Shown in pieces: positions 43,113 through 51,082 of a DNA stretch of 64,000 nucleotides. The stretch spans positions 8,201 to 72,200 of the forward strand of contig NZ_QTTN01000016.1 of the NCBI RefSeq assembly GCF_003386535.1. The letters are read 5' to 3'. A model generated the notes under the pieces. It saw only the letters and a program-made list of their open reading frames with translations, made no database searches and was not told the DNA's origin. Within the stretch, counting starts at the first letter, position 1; the number at the start of each line of letters is the position of its first letter. Source of the stretch: Paenibacillus taihuensis (GTDB taxonomy: Bacteria; Bacillota; Bacilli; Paenibacillales; Paenibacillaceae). The position numbers were made by a program, and so were the translations under genes.

Positions 43113-44395
43113 AAGGACCGGCCGCGCTTACGAAAAAACAAGCTTTTATATTCAGCCTGCTATGCTGCTTGGTATATGGCGCCAGTTATCTTACGCGATA
43201 TAACTTCATGGCGGCCGTCTCTGCTATCGCAGACGCATTAGAGGTATCCAACCGGTTTGCCGGTTTGGCCGTTGTTGGCAGCTTTATTGCATACGGAATC
43301 GGTCAGCCGATCTTCGGCGTATTGGGGGACCGTTTTCATCCGCGTATTCTTATTTTTAGCGGGTTATTGTCATCGGCTGTTTGCAATGCACTCATTTCGT
43401 TCATGAGCGACATGACAGCTTTAATAGTCATTTGGTTTCTAAATGGTATTTTTCAATCCATGCTTTGGCCGCCGCTTGTCAGGATCATGTCTCAGAATCT
43501 AACCAGGGATCAGTATAGAAAGACGAGCGTCGGAGTCACGACGGCTTCCGCCATAGGCACAATTGCGGTTTACTTGCTCGTGCCGTTAAGTATTCTGCTA
43601 TCCGGCTGGCGTTTATCATTTGCGGTTCCTGCGCTAATTGGGATGTCCGCGGCTTTTATATGGCTTTTCGGGACCAGAGCTTATGGAAATGAGGCCAGAA
43701 TCGGAGAGCAGACAACGACGGATCAACAGGAAACGCCGAAGGGGGCTGGCATGCCCGCCAGCGATATCAGACTCAGAACGCTTATCGGGACTTCGGGGAT
43801 GATTCCTGTCTTGTTGGTGGTCGTGTTTCAAGGTGCTTTGCGCGACGGTATTACGACGTGGTTGCCGTCTTATATTCAGGACGTTTATCATATCCAGACC
43901 TCACTATCGATTCTGACCACCGTAATTGTACCTGTTTTCTCGATATTAAGCGTGTCTATCGCAGCTTACGTTCAGCGTTATGTGGCTAACGAGATAAAGA
44001 CCACGGTGTACTTGTGGACCATTGTCGTTGCGGCTTCATTGGCATTGACGATATTCGCTTTGAATGCCATGGAGTCCGTGCTGTTGATGGCGATTCTGAT
44101 GGGATGCATTCACGGCATTAATCTGATGCTGGTCAGTCACATCCCTGCGCATTTTGCCAATTATCGAAAAGTATCGACGGTTTCAGGAGTAGTGAATGCA
44201 TTTGCTTATTTGGGAAGCGCGATATCTATTTACGGAATTGCGGCGTTAACGGAATGGGTAGACTGGGGCAACATTATGCTCGTCTTGGGATGTATTTCCA
44301 TAATAGGGCTTCTTGTCAGCATGTTGTGCGTGGGAAAGTGGAGAGCATTTCTTCATTCAACGGAAGCGGCGCAAACAAACATGCACTTGCCCTAA
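43100..44395 (+). CDS. MFS transporter, GlpT/UhpT-like (organophosphate:phosphate antiporter branch), 431 aa
   Basis: Twelve-helix major facilitator. YLTRYNFMAAVSAIAD at helix 1 and GIGQPIFGVLGDRFHPR at helices 2-3 fit the OPA branch, which exchanges sugar phosphates or glycerol phosphates for phosphate. ATG 43100 follows GGGAGG; it overlaps the hydrolase gene by 13 bases. With the DeoR regulator and phosphodiesterase it forms a tight operon for uptake and hydrolysis of a phosphorylated compound. Confidence 0.85.
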   Translation: MSAIEGPAALTKKQAFIFSLLCCLVYGASYLTRYNFMAAVSAIADALEVSNRFAGLAVVGSFIAYGIGQPIFGVLGDRFHPRILIFSGLLSSAVCNALISFMSDMTALIVIWFLNGIFQSMLWPPLVRIMSQNLTRDQYRKTSVGVTTASAIGTIAVYLLVPLSILLSGWRLSFAVPALIGMSAAFIWLFGTRAYGNEARIGEQTTTDQQETPKGAGMPASDIRLRTLIGTSGMIPVLLVVVFQGALRDGITTWLPSYIQDVYHIQTSLSILTTVIVPVFSILSVSIAAYVQRYVANEIKTTVYLWTIVVAASLALTIFALNAMESVLLMAILMGCIHGINLMLVSHIPAHFANYRKVSTVSGVVNAFAYLGSAISIYGIAALTEWVDWGNIMLVLGCISIIGLLVSMLCVGKWRAFLHSTEAAQTNMHLP

Positions 44396-44461
44396 ACACT
44401 TCAATCGCGATATGGTGTAAGTAGTGTGATTACTACTACATGCGATAGGAATTGATCCCCT

Positions 44462-45226
44462 ATGAAACTCGGTTTTTTTGATTCTGGAATGGGTGGACTT
44501 ACGGTCTTGGCGGAATCGCTGAAGCTGCTCCCTGCCGAGAATTATCTCTATATGGCTGACACCAAGCACGTCCCATACGGGACCAAACCGAAGGAAGAGG
44601 TGCGTGCCTTCATCTTTGAGGCTGTAGAGAAGATGGTTCAGGAGGGCATCGATGCGCTTGTGATTGCATGCAACACGGCGACAAGTATTGCGATCAATGA
44701 GCTGCGGGAGCGGTATTCCTTTCCCATTGTTGGCATGGAGCCAGCCGTCAAACCGGCGGTGGAGATGAACCGGGCGACCGGCAAAAGAGCGCTTGTGTTT
44801 GCTACGCCTCTTACGCTGCAGATGCCCAAATACTATGCGCTTGTATCCCGCGTGGATCAAGACGGGATCGTGGATTCACTGCCATTGCCCGAGCTAGTCC
44901 ATCACTGCGAATCTCTGCAATTCGATAAGCTCATTATGGGCGAATACTTCCGTGCTAAGCTTGCTCCTTACGATCTCGACAAGTACGGCATCATCGTCTT
45001 AGGCTGCACGCATTACCCATTTTATACGGATATACTCCGCGACGTTTTGCCGCCGCATATCGAGGTCATCAATGGAAACGCGGGCACGGTTCGAAGATTG
45101 TCGGCGCTGCTTAATCGTTATGGCATTGATACAGGCCTAGGGAGCGGAGATGTGACGTTCATGTGCACAGGCGGGGAAGAGGCATATATCGAAAAAATGA
45201 GGTTGGCGCTGAATCTCCTTAGATGA
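44462..45226 (+). CDS. murI: glutamate racemase, 254 aa
   Basis: Makes D-glutamate for peptidoglycan. GFFDSGMGGLTVL is the N-terminal signature, and the two catalytic cysteines are in VIACNTATS and LGCTHYPFY. Length is normal. AGGAATTGATCCCCT precedes the ATG. Not clearly part of the DeoR operon, although it is co-directional and only 66 bases downstream. Confidence 0.93.
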   Translation: MKLGFFDSGMGGLTVLAESLKLLPAENYLYMADTKHVPYGTKPKEEVRAFIFEAVEKMVQEGIDALVIACNTATSIAINELRERYSFPIVGMEPAVKPAVEMNRATGKRALVFATPLTLQMPKYYALVSRVDQDGIVDSLPLPELVHHCESLQFDKLIMGEYFRAKLAPYDLDKYGIIVLGCTHYPFYTDILRDVLPPHIEVINGNAGTVRRLSALLNRYGIDTGLGSGDVTFMCTGGEEAYIEKMRLALNLLR

Positions 45227-45253
45227 ACATGAAAAGCAGTATGTATACAACAA

Positions 45254-45284
45254 ACAAGCCACCATGCAACCATGGTGGCTTGTT
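45254..45284. terminator. hairpin after glutamate racemase
   Basis: ACAAGCCACCATG-CAA-CATGGTGGCTTGT is a perfect stem (13 bp); the T-run is short. Confidence 0.65.
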
Positions 45285-45326
45285 GCAGCTATGGGGAGGC
45301 CATCGCTACGCTATGCTAAGCTTAGC

Positions 45327-45488
45327 TTAGCTATCATCCCTGGATTCGAACGAATCGGATTGTTGTTCTTCCAGATCATGATCCTTGTGGGACTCATCCT
45401 CATCCGGCGAGAGGGCGGCGGTCATTGCCGATAGAGCTTCAAAGCTTACAAGATCCTCGACTGCGTCAACTGGTCTGTTATCGGACAT
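45327..45488 (-). CDS. small acidic protein, 53 aa, hypothetical
   Basis: Very acidic peptide (MSDNRPVDAVEDLV, a central Ala/Leu stretch, then many Asp, Glu and Ser). GAAGGAGAATTGCTT directly before the ATG at 45488 supports translation; the frame is open 13 codons further upstream. No recognised family. Confidence 0.6.
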   Translation of the reverse strand: MSDNRPVDAVEDLVSFEALSAMTAALSPDEDESHKDHDLEEQQSDSFESRDDS

Positions 45489-45582
45489 AAGCAATTCTCC
45501 TTCGAGAAGGGTTTGGTATCGAATCATTATTTGCCCGCGGTTCTCATTTTATTCAGGAATCTGGAACTGACGAGAGGGCTTC

Positions 45583-46272
45583 TTATTTGATCAACCGATC
45601 CTGATTATAAGTCACCCCGCAGGAGCAGCGGTGAGTACCGAACAGGAAGTGATAAGACGGAGGAAACTCGTTGTTCACCCGAATGACCTCTTGGGCGAAT
45701 TCCTCGCTGTCCTTCGGAACGCTGCTCAATGAGTCGGCCTTGGCTTGCGTATCAATATGAGCGCCTGGCGGAACGAACCGATGGGGCGCGAGGTGGACGC
45801 CATTCGTCACGACGGCATCCATGGAAATATACGATCCACGACCGACGACTGCGTTAAAGACAATGGATTTGAAACTGACAAAGGTATCGTCTCCAATGTA
45901 ACAAGGTCCATGGATAATGGCTGCGTGGGCGATGGATACATTGTTGCCGATGTAAATAGAGTACCGCCGATCCCCGACTTGAAGCGTCTCGTTAGCCAAT
46001 CCGTGCAGAATGGCTCCGTCTTGGATGTTAGAATTCGAACCAATGGAGAATGGGGTTCCTTCATCGGCACGAAGCGTTGCGCTAGGGGCAACGTAAACAT
46101 TTTCATGGATATGGACATCGCCGATGACGCATGAGAACGGACTTAGGAAGGCCGTGTAGTGGATGGCAGGGAAACGTGGAACCGGATTAATGGTTGTTCT
46201 AGGGTTCGGACTAATATATCGCGCGAACATATTATAAGGACCCGATGGAAGATGGTTAAAATCGTTATACAT
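45583..46272 (-). CDS. gamma-class carbonic anhydrase, Cam-like, 229 aa
   Basis: Left-handed beta-helix enzyme that hydrates CO2. Metal-binding histidines are visible at 90 (QDGAILHG), 116 and 121 (SIAHAAIIHG); R68, E71 and Q84 correspond to active-site residues of the Methanosarcina Cam enzyme (RADEG, NIQDG). The loop between the first two histidines is shorter than in Cam, so its proton-shuttle glutamate seems absent. The C-terminus carries an added HRCSCGVTY segment. GAGGAG precedes the ATG. Cytoplasmic, as no signal peptide is visible. Confidence 0.82.
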   Translation of the reverse strand: MYNDFNHLPSGPYNMFARYISPNPRTTINPVPRFPAIHYTAFLSPFSCVIGDVHIHENVYVAPSATLRADEGTPFSIGSNSNIQDGAILHGLANETLQVGDRRYSIYIGNNVSIAHAAIIHGPCYIGDDTFVSFKSIVFNAVVGRGSYISMDAVVTNGVHLAPHRFVPPGAHIDTQAKADSLSSVPKDSEEFAQEVIRVNNEFPPSYHFLFGTHRCSCGVTYNQDRLIK

Positions 46273-46332
46273 GCCGAATGCTCCTCATAGAGAGTGTTTT
46301 ATTTAAGCTATTCGGAATGTGGGCGAACGTCA

Positions 46333-46563
46333 CTAGAAACCGCACTGTATTATGCAGACGGTCTGCGCGGTCAAACAGATTGGCGCACAAGTCGTGCCGT
46401 CTTTAAAGCGAACTTTCTTCGACTTGGTGCACGAGCAGTTCTGATAGGCGCAGCCGAGCTTAATGGGAACGATCGCTTTTTTATTAATAAATCCTCTAGC
46501 GGAGAGCTTGCCGTTCTTATCTTGAAGAATGATATTGGCGCTGCATGCGCCTCGAAGCGGCAT
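46333..46563 (-). CDS. small cysteine-rich protein, 76 aa, hypothetical
   Basis: Minus-strand frame with host-like codon use and eight cysteines in 76 residues (GACSAN, LGCAYQNCSCTKSKK, TTCAPICLTAQTVCIIQCGF). No signal peptide at this start and no good ribosome binding site; an upstream extension runs into the terminator hairpin at 46572-46630. The regular cysteines suggest a disulfide-bonded, metal-binding or spore-coat protein. The overlapping plus-strand frame (46294-46581) looks less natural. Confidence 0.45.
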   Translation of the reverse strand: MPLRGACSANIILQDKNGKLSARGFINKKAIVPIKLGCAYQNCSCTKSKKVRFKDGTTCAPICLTAQTVCIIQCGF

Positions 46564-46582
46564 GCTTGGGCAACCGTATGAA

Positions 46583-46630
46583 GAGCAAAAAAGCCGGGAG
46601 CCACCACTCTGGTGTGAACCCGGCCTTGAT
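46583..46630 (-). terminator. terminator of the Hcp-like gene
   Basis: AAAAAAGCCGGGAGCCACCA and TGGTGTGAACCCGGCTT form a hairpin; on the minus strand it is followed by TTTTTTGC. Confidence 0.75.
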
Positions 46631-46653
46631 TTTTCTTTTCAAACCGTTATCTA

Positions 46654-47259
46654 TTAAGGAATGACCGGTGTCGCCGTAGTTCCCTTGCTGACATCCCAAG
46701 CTGACTTGATCATGGCATTCAATGAGCCGTCTGGCTTCTGTGTAGAATAGCCGACGGAGATGACCTGATATTTAAGCGAGACGGATTCATCCGTATTGTT
46801 GAAGGAATAATTGGTGACGAATACATTGCTGAGGTTGATCGTCAGGACTTTGACAGGCTTCTCGATTCCGCCGCTTCCTCTAACAAAGACAAAGGTTGCG
46901 CTCTTAATGGCCTTTCCTTGCGCGTTTGCAAGGAAGATCGGCATGGATGCGGCATCGAATGACTTGGAGAAGGAGAGAGCGCTAAATGATGGCTTCCCGA
47001 CCGCCATACCCGTCCCTGCGAGGGTGGTGCCTTCGCTTTCAACACCGAACTGGACGCCAGTAACATTAATCCACTGTTCGTAACCTTGGGCAACCGATTC
47101 TCCCGGAATGCCGTCGAGCTTCAGATATACCTTGAAGTTGTCGTCCGATGAGATCGCCCCTGCTGTCGAGCCTCCAAACGATGCGGTAGCAAGCAGAATG
47201 GCGCAAGCAAGCAGAACGGTAAAAACCTTTTTCAACGAAACAGGCAATGAATGTGTCAT
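46654..47259 (-). CDS. secreted Hcp-fold (type VI tube-like) protein, 201 aa
   Basis: A Sec signal peptide (KKVFTVLLACAILLATASFG, cleavage near AGA) precedes a domain that matches the Hcp tube-protein family: FKVYLKLDGIPGES, WINVTGVQFGV, GKPSFSALSFSKSFDAAS, then KSATFVFVRGSGG, KVLTINLSNVFVTNYSF and VSLKYQVISVGY. In Gram-negative bacteria Hcp rings form the type VI tube. No other type VI gene is visible here and the organism is Gram-positive, so the role must differ. GGAGGG precedes the ATG. Monocistronic. Confidence 0.75.
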   Translation of the reverse strand: MTHSLPVSLKKVFTVLLACAILLATASFGGSTAGAISSDDNFKVYLKLDGIPGESVAQGYEQWINVTGVQFGVESEGTTLAGTGMAVGKPSFSALSFSKSFDAASMPIFLANAQGKAIKSATFVFVRGSGGIEKPVKVLTINLSNVFVTNYSFNNTDESVSLKYQVISVGYSTQKPDGSLNAMIKSAWDVSKGTTATPVIP

Positions 47260-47304
47260 AAAAATCCCTCCAATTGATTGGCTTTATGCATCTTGATCAA
47301 TACG

Positions 47305-47340
47305 AATTGTATCATAAACAACGCCATTTTAGATACAATT
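47305..47340. promoter_or_regulatory. inverted repeat upstream of the Hcp-like gene
   Basis: AATTGTATC (47305-47313) and GATACAATT (47332-47340) are complementary across 18 bases, in AT-rich DNA between the divergent Hcp-like and sigma factor genes. Candidate operator or overlapping promoters. Confidence 0.3.
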
Positions 47341-47442
47341 TGTAGTAATTTAAAATCTCCTTAATGAAGAGCTTGCAGCACGCACAGGCAAAAAGGGATG
47401 TTATTCCAATTTGGAGAATTATAGTACTTTGATGAGCATCAT

Positions 47443-48168
47443 GTGTTCGACATTTGGGGGGAGGGGAGGCAGTCGGAACTCCAGAAGAATTTGCTGCATA
47501 TGAAAGACCTGATGTACCGCTATAGCTTACGAATGACGCACGACCCTTGGGAAGCCGAGGATCTTACGCAGGACGCATTGCTAAAGCTTCATCTTGCGAT
47601 AGAAGCAGATCCAGAGCGACCCATCTCAAAAGCGTACCTATTCCGCATCGTAAGCAACGCCTCGAAGGATAAGCGGAAGCGTTCGAAGGGACAGGCCGCG
47701 AGATTGGACGTTGCAACTCCCGAAATAGCTGCACCAGATGAGGAGCTGGAGACGAGAGAGCTGCTGGAAGTGCTGGCGCACCGGCTGTCTCCTCGATCGA
47801 TGGTCATTTTGCTGCTGAGGGATGTGTTCGACTTCACGGCTAGAGAAACGGCTGCCTTCCTATCGTCCACTGAAGACGCTGTGCAGGTAGCGCTTAGCCG
47901 CGCTCGGCACAGGCTGCGCAAGCTTGCCAAGCAATCAAAGGCGGAAGAGACGCCGAAGGAAGCGCAGGGTCAGGCAGAGCGATGGGAACCGTACGATTTC
48001 GACAAGCTGGTAGACGCCTTTCGCAGGCGGGACCCGAAGTCCATCTGCCGGGCGTATGCGGGGCTTGCAAGGCAGCGCGTACGGTTAAGCAAGCTGTTCT
48101 GGGCGAACGGCAAACTGGCTTTTTATATAACGGACCCGGATGGAAACGGGTTTATGGTGACGGAATAA
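47443..48168 (+). CDS. ECF-like RNA polymerase sigma factor with C-terminal extension, 241 aa
   Basis: Sigma region 2 is seen in YRYSLRMTHDPWEAEDLTQDALLKL and region 4 in LSPRSMVILLLRDVFDFTARETAAFLSSTEDAVQVALSRAR. About 70 residues beyond region 4 (YDFDKLVDAFRRRDPKSICR to DPDGNGFMV) form an extension reminiscent of the C-terminal domains that replace an anti-sigma factor in some ECF groups. No anti-sigma gene is adjacent. GTG 47443 has no clear ribosome binding site; TTG near 47491 or ATG 47500 are alternatives. Target genes unknown. Confidence 0.8.
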   Translation: MFDIWGEGRQSELQKNLLHMKDLMYRYSLRMTHDPWEAEDLTQDALLKLHLAIEADPERPISKAYLFRIVSNASKDKRKRSKGQAARLDVATPEIAAPDEELETRELLEVLAHRLSPRSMVILLLRDVFDFTARETAAFLSSTEDAVQVALSRARHRLRKLAKQSKAEETPKEAQGQAERWEPYDFDKLVDAFRRRDPKSICRAYAGLARQRVRLSKLFWANGKLAFYITDPDGNGFMVTE

Positions 48169-48253
48169 TTTTTTTGCAGAGGATGTTTGATTTCGGCTTG
48201 GATGGTCGTTTATTAAGTGTAGTGCATTCTCATACCAATTAGGAGGCAACAAA

Positions 48254-48664
48254 ATGGGAGCTCAATCGTTAGGGGCAATATTCATTCGCGTTACGAATTT
48301 AGAAAATTCAATTCCGTTCTACTCGGCGCTTGGTCTGCGTTTCCGCGGAATCGAGGAGTGGGATCCAGGCCGTGGGGCAACGTTCTTCCTGGCTCCGGAT
48401 CACGATGGATTTCCGCTGATGACGTTGATTGAATCCGACCAGGTTCAAGTAGTGGACTACCCTAGCTACAACCTGAATTCGACCCATGTACGGGACATGT
48501 ATAGGGACTTGGAGCTGAGCGGGTACAAGCTGAAGCCGATCGAGGAGTGGACATCGCCGTGGAATCACCACATTATGTTCGACGTGCAAGACCCGGATGG
48601 CCATCTCATCAACATTATTGAAGTGATCCCGATACAGGCGGAGGCTTCGGAGCTTAGCAGTTAA
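48254..48664 (+). CDS. VOC (glyoxalase-fold) protein, 136 aa
   Basis: Single VOC domain: AIFIRVTNLENSIPFYSALGL at the N-terminus and HHIMFDVQDPDGHLINIIEV with probable metal-binding residues at the C-terminus. Substrate unknown. TTAGGAGGCAACAAA precedes the ATG. It follows the sigma factor gene by 85 bases on the same strand. Confidence 0.85.
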   Translation: MGAQSLGAIFIRVTNLENSIPFYSALGLRFRGIEEWDPGRGATFFLAPDHDGFPLMTLIESDQVQVVDYPSYNLNSTHVRDMYRDLELSGYKLKPIEEWTSPWNHHIMFDVQDPDGHLINIIEVIPIQAEASELSS

Positions 48665-48707
48665 TTCACGACTACAAGAAACGACAATCGCATAGCGTGA
48701 GAAACCC

Positions 48708-48750
48708 GAATAGAGTTCCCGTATCGGTGAGATACGCGGAACTCTTATTC
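48708..48750 (-). terminator. terminator of the uridine kinase gene
   Basis: GAATAGAGTTCCCGTATC and GATACGCGGAACTCTTATTC form a long, almost perfect stem that also covers the udk stop codon. Confidence 0.65.
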
Positions 48751-49383
48751 TGTTGTGCTTTTCTCGTTCAGGAACTTCTCCGTCAACACGGAAAGCAGCA
48801 TAATACCGACCTCGTTCTGGCCGCCCTCGGGGATGATGATGTCCGCGTATTTCTTGGACGGCTCGATGAAGGCTTCGTGCATCGGCTTGACGGTTTGCAG
48901 ATATTGATCGTGTACGGACTTGATCGACCGGCCGCGTTCCTCGATGTCGCGCAGCACACGGCGCAGGATACGTACGTCCGGATCGGTGTCGACGAACACT
49001 TTGATATCGAGCATCGCCCGAAGATTCTCGTCAGACAGAACGTGAAGACCTTCAATAATGACGATGTTGTAAGGCATCAGTTTCTCGGTCCGATCCTTGA
49101 ACCTGGCATGATTGGTGAAATCATATACAGGCGCGTCGGCAGCCTGTCCGGACTTCAGCAGCTTCAAGTGTTCGATCAGCAGGTCGTTATCAAACACGAG
49201 CGGATGATCGTAGTTCAGCTGCTCGCGCTCGGCCATCGTCAGATGGGGATGGTCCTTGTAATAGTTGTCTTGCGAAATAAACGTGACTTTGTCAGATCCG
49301 TGATGGTCAATGACTGAGCGCGCAACCGTCGTTTTGCCCGATCCCGTGCCGCCTGCAATTCCAATAATAAGCATGGCTGTCAA
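48745..49383 (-). CDS. udk: uridine kinase, 212 aa
   Basis: Phosphorylates uridine and cytidine in pyrimidine salvage. P-loop IAGGTGSGKTTVA at the N-terminus, SQDNYYKD, the NYDHPLVFDNDLL block and IIEGLHVL are typical of Udk. GGGAGG five bases before TTG 49383 (MTAMLIIGIAGG) suggests that start; ATG 49374 is the alternative, and the frame is open to 49410. Monocistronic. Confidence 0.93.
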   Translation of the reverse strand: MTAMLIIGIAGGTGSGKTTVARSVIDHHGSDKVTFISQDNYYKDHPHLTMAEREQLNYDHPLVFDNDLLIEHLKLLKSGQAADAPVYDFTNHARFKDRTEKLMPYNIVIIEGLHVLSDENLRAMLDIKVFVDTDPDVRILRRVLRDIEERGRSIKSVHDQYLQTVKPMHEAFIEPSKKYADIIIPEGGQNEVGIMLLSVLTEKFLNEKSTTE

Positions 49384-49508
49384 TGAGACCTCCCTTATGT
49401 AAAAATCCATTCAATTTCAGTATTGTAGCATAGTGGAAGAGCAGTTCGCCAATTCACGGAGCCTCGCGCATGGGAAATTAACTGTAACTGGGATTACAGC
49501 GCCTCATG

Positions 49509-49514
49509 TATAAT
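49509..49514 (+). promoter_or_regulatory. -10 element of the YfcC/DUF2817 unit
   Basis: TATAAT preceded by TG (CATGTATAAT) lies 35 bases before the GTG start. The -35 region is poor; a CTGTAA/TTACAG inverted repeat lies just upstream. Confidence 0.4.
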
Positions 49515-49543
49515 AAATGTAAAAAATGAAGAGGGGTTTCACC

Positions 49544-51082
49544 GTGAAAGCTGCTTATGAGAAGTCATCCAACAAGCGAAATCCATCACCTGCATCCTCT
49601 TCTCCGGTTACGACATCCGGCTCAGCGGTATTCCGCATGGGGCAAACGATTTTCTGGCAGTCCGTGGCGATTCTCTTCGCTTTAATGCTGCTGTCCGGCG
49701 TTCTGACCCAGCTGATCCAAGCCGGCAGTTACGATCGCACGATGCGTGACGGTACGCTTATGGTTGTGCCTGATTCATTCCGCTATCTTTCCTCCGGCGA
49801 AGGACATGCCTATCCATTCTGGAGAATCTTCACCGCTCCGTTCGAGCTGTTTGCCTCCAGTGACGCATTAACCGTCATTATAATTATTCTCTTTATTTTG
49901 ATCGTAGGCGGGGCATTTGCCCTATTTAACGAGACCGGCGTGTTCATGACGATGATTGATGGCATGCTCGCTCGCTTCCGTTCCAATTCAACGATGCTTA
50001 TCGCGGTATTCGTGCTCTTCTTTATGTTGATGGGAGCGATCTTCGGCATATTGGAGGAGATTGTGCCTCTCATTCCTGTCATGGTGCTCGTGGCCAGACG
50101 ACTTGGCTGGGACGACTTCATGGGACTCGGGCTAAGTCTGCTTCCCGCAGGCTTCGGCTTCTCGGCTGCGCTGACCAATCCGTTCACGATCGGGGTCGCG
50201 CAGGAGCTGGCGGATGTCCCTGCTTTCTCGGGCATGCTCTATCGGATCTTGATCTTCGCTCTTACATACGGAATTCTGGTTGTTTTCCTCGTAAGATACG
50301 CTAAGCAATTCGAGCAAGGCGGAGCCGGGGGCGACACAACGAACACAACCAACACAACGAACACAACCAACACAACCAACGCAGCCGTGTCGCAAATTGA
50401 GAGCCAGACAGCCGCCGACACGAGACGGCAAACTGCGGTACGAATCACCGCGATTGCCTTCGGCATCTTGCTCGTCTTGATGGCGGTATTCTCATTCGCC
50501 CACTTGTCCGACTATTCGATGCCGCTCATTGCACTCGGCATTCTGCTCGCGGCAGTAAGCGCCGCAGTGGTTGTCAAGCTTCCTAGAGGCAGAGCGTTCA
50601 AGCTCTTCGGAGCGGGAGTAGCCGGGCTTGCGCCGAGCGCGCTGCTGATCATTCTGGCGATGAGCGTGAAGCATATCTTCGAAAGCTCCAGCATTATGGA
50701 CTCGGTGCTCTACTCGATGACGAATGCTTTTGACGGACTGGGCAGTGTAACTGGCGCGCTGGCGATGTATATGCTCGTGTTCGTGCTGCAGTTCTTCATC
50801 CCTTCCGCGACGGCAAAGGCATTCCTCGTCATCCCGCTGTTAACGCCGCTCGGAGACTTGCTCGGCATAACGCGCCAATCTGTCGTATTGGCGTTCAACT
50901 TCGGCGACGGGTTCAGCCATCTGTTGTACCCGTCCAACCCGATGCTGCTCATCGCACTTAGCATGACGACGGTCAGCTTCGTGAAATGGCTGCGCTGGAC
51001 GATCGGCATTCAGCTCGTCCTGTTCGCCTTGACGCTGGTTATGCTCGCGCTCGCGGTTATTTTCGGGTACGGTCCGCTATGA
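49544..51082 (+). CDS. YfcC-family permease, 512 aa
   Basis: Integral membrane transporter with about twelve helices; FNETGVFMTMIDGML, FGILEEIVPLIPVMVLVARR, SAALTNPFTIGVAQELA, IPSATAKAFLVIPLLTPLGD and FGDGFSHLLYPSNPMLL are YfcC/arginine-ornithine-type blocks. Likely carries amino acids, peptides or dicarboxylates. A cytoplasmic loop near residues 265-285 contains a tandem TTN repeat. GAGGGG fits GTG 49544 (MKAAYEKSS); ATG 49526 has no ribosome binding site. The stop overlaps the ATG of the peptidase-like gene (ATGA). Confidence 0.85.
   Translation: MKAAYEKSSNKRNPSPASSSPVTTSGSAVFRMGQTIFWQSVAILFALMLLSGVLTQLIQAGSYDRTMRDGTLMVVPDSFRYLSSGEGHAYPFWRIFTAPFELFASSDALTVIIIILFILIVGGAFALFNETGVFMTMIDGMLARFRSNSTMLIAVFVLFFMLMGAIFGILEEIVPLIPVMVLVARRLGWDDFMGLGLSLLPAGFGFSAALTNPFTIGVAQELADVPAFSGMLYRILIFALTYGILVVFLVRYAKQFEQGGAGGDTTNTTNTTNTTNTTNAAVSQIESQTAADTRRQTAVRITAIAFGILLVLMAVFSFAHLSDYSMPLIALGILLAAVSAAVVVKLPRGRAFKLFGAGVAGLAPSALLIILAMSVKHIFESSSIMDSVLYSMTNAFDGLGSVTGALAMYMLVFVLQFFIPSATAKAFLVIPLLTPLGDLLGITRQSVVLAFNFGDGFSHLLYPSNPMLLIALSMTTVSFVKWLRWTIGIQLVLFALTLVMLALAVIFGYGPL
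50336..50380 (+). repeat. in-frame ACAACSAAC minisatellite (TTN repeat)
   Basis: Nine-base units of the type ACAACGAAC/ACAACCAAC repeat about five times, encoding TTN TTN TTN. The unit length keeps the frame, so length change would alter the loop and not switch the gene off. Confidence 0.8.

Noticed and set aside
46294-46581. 95-codon plus-strand frame
   Set aside because: Overlaps the cysteine-rich minus-strand frame, which has more host-like codons and a coherent cysteine pattern; no ribosome binding site for the plus-strand frame.
46654-47259. Complete type VI secretion locus
   Set aside because: Only the Hcp-like gene is present; neighbours are a carbonic anhydrase, a small peptide gene and a sigma factor.
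50336-50380. Phase-variation switch in the permease gene
   Set aside because: The repeat unit is nine bases, so copy-number change keeps the reading frame.
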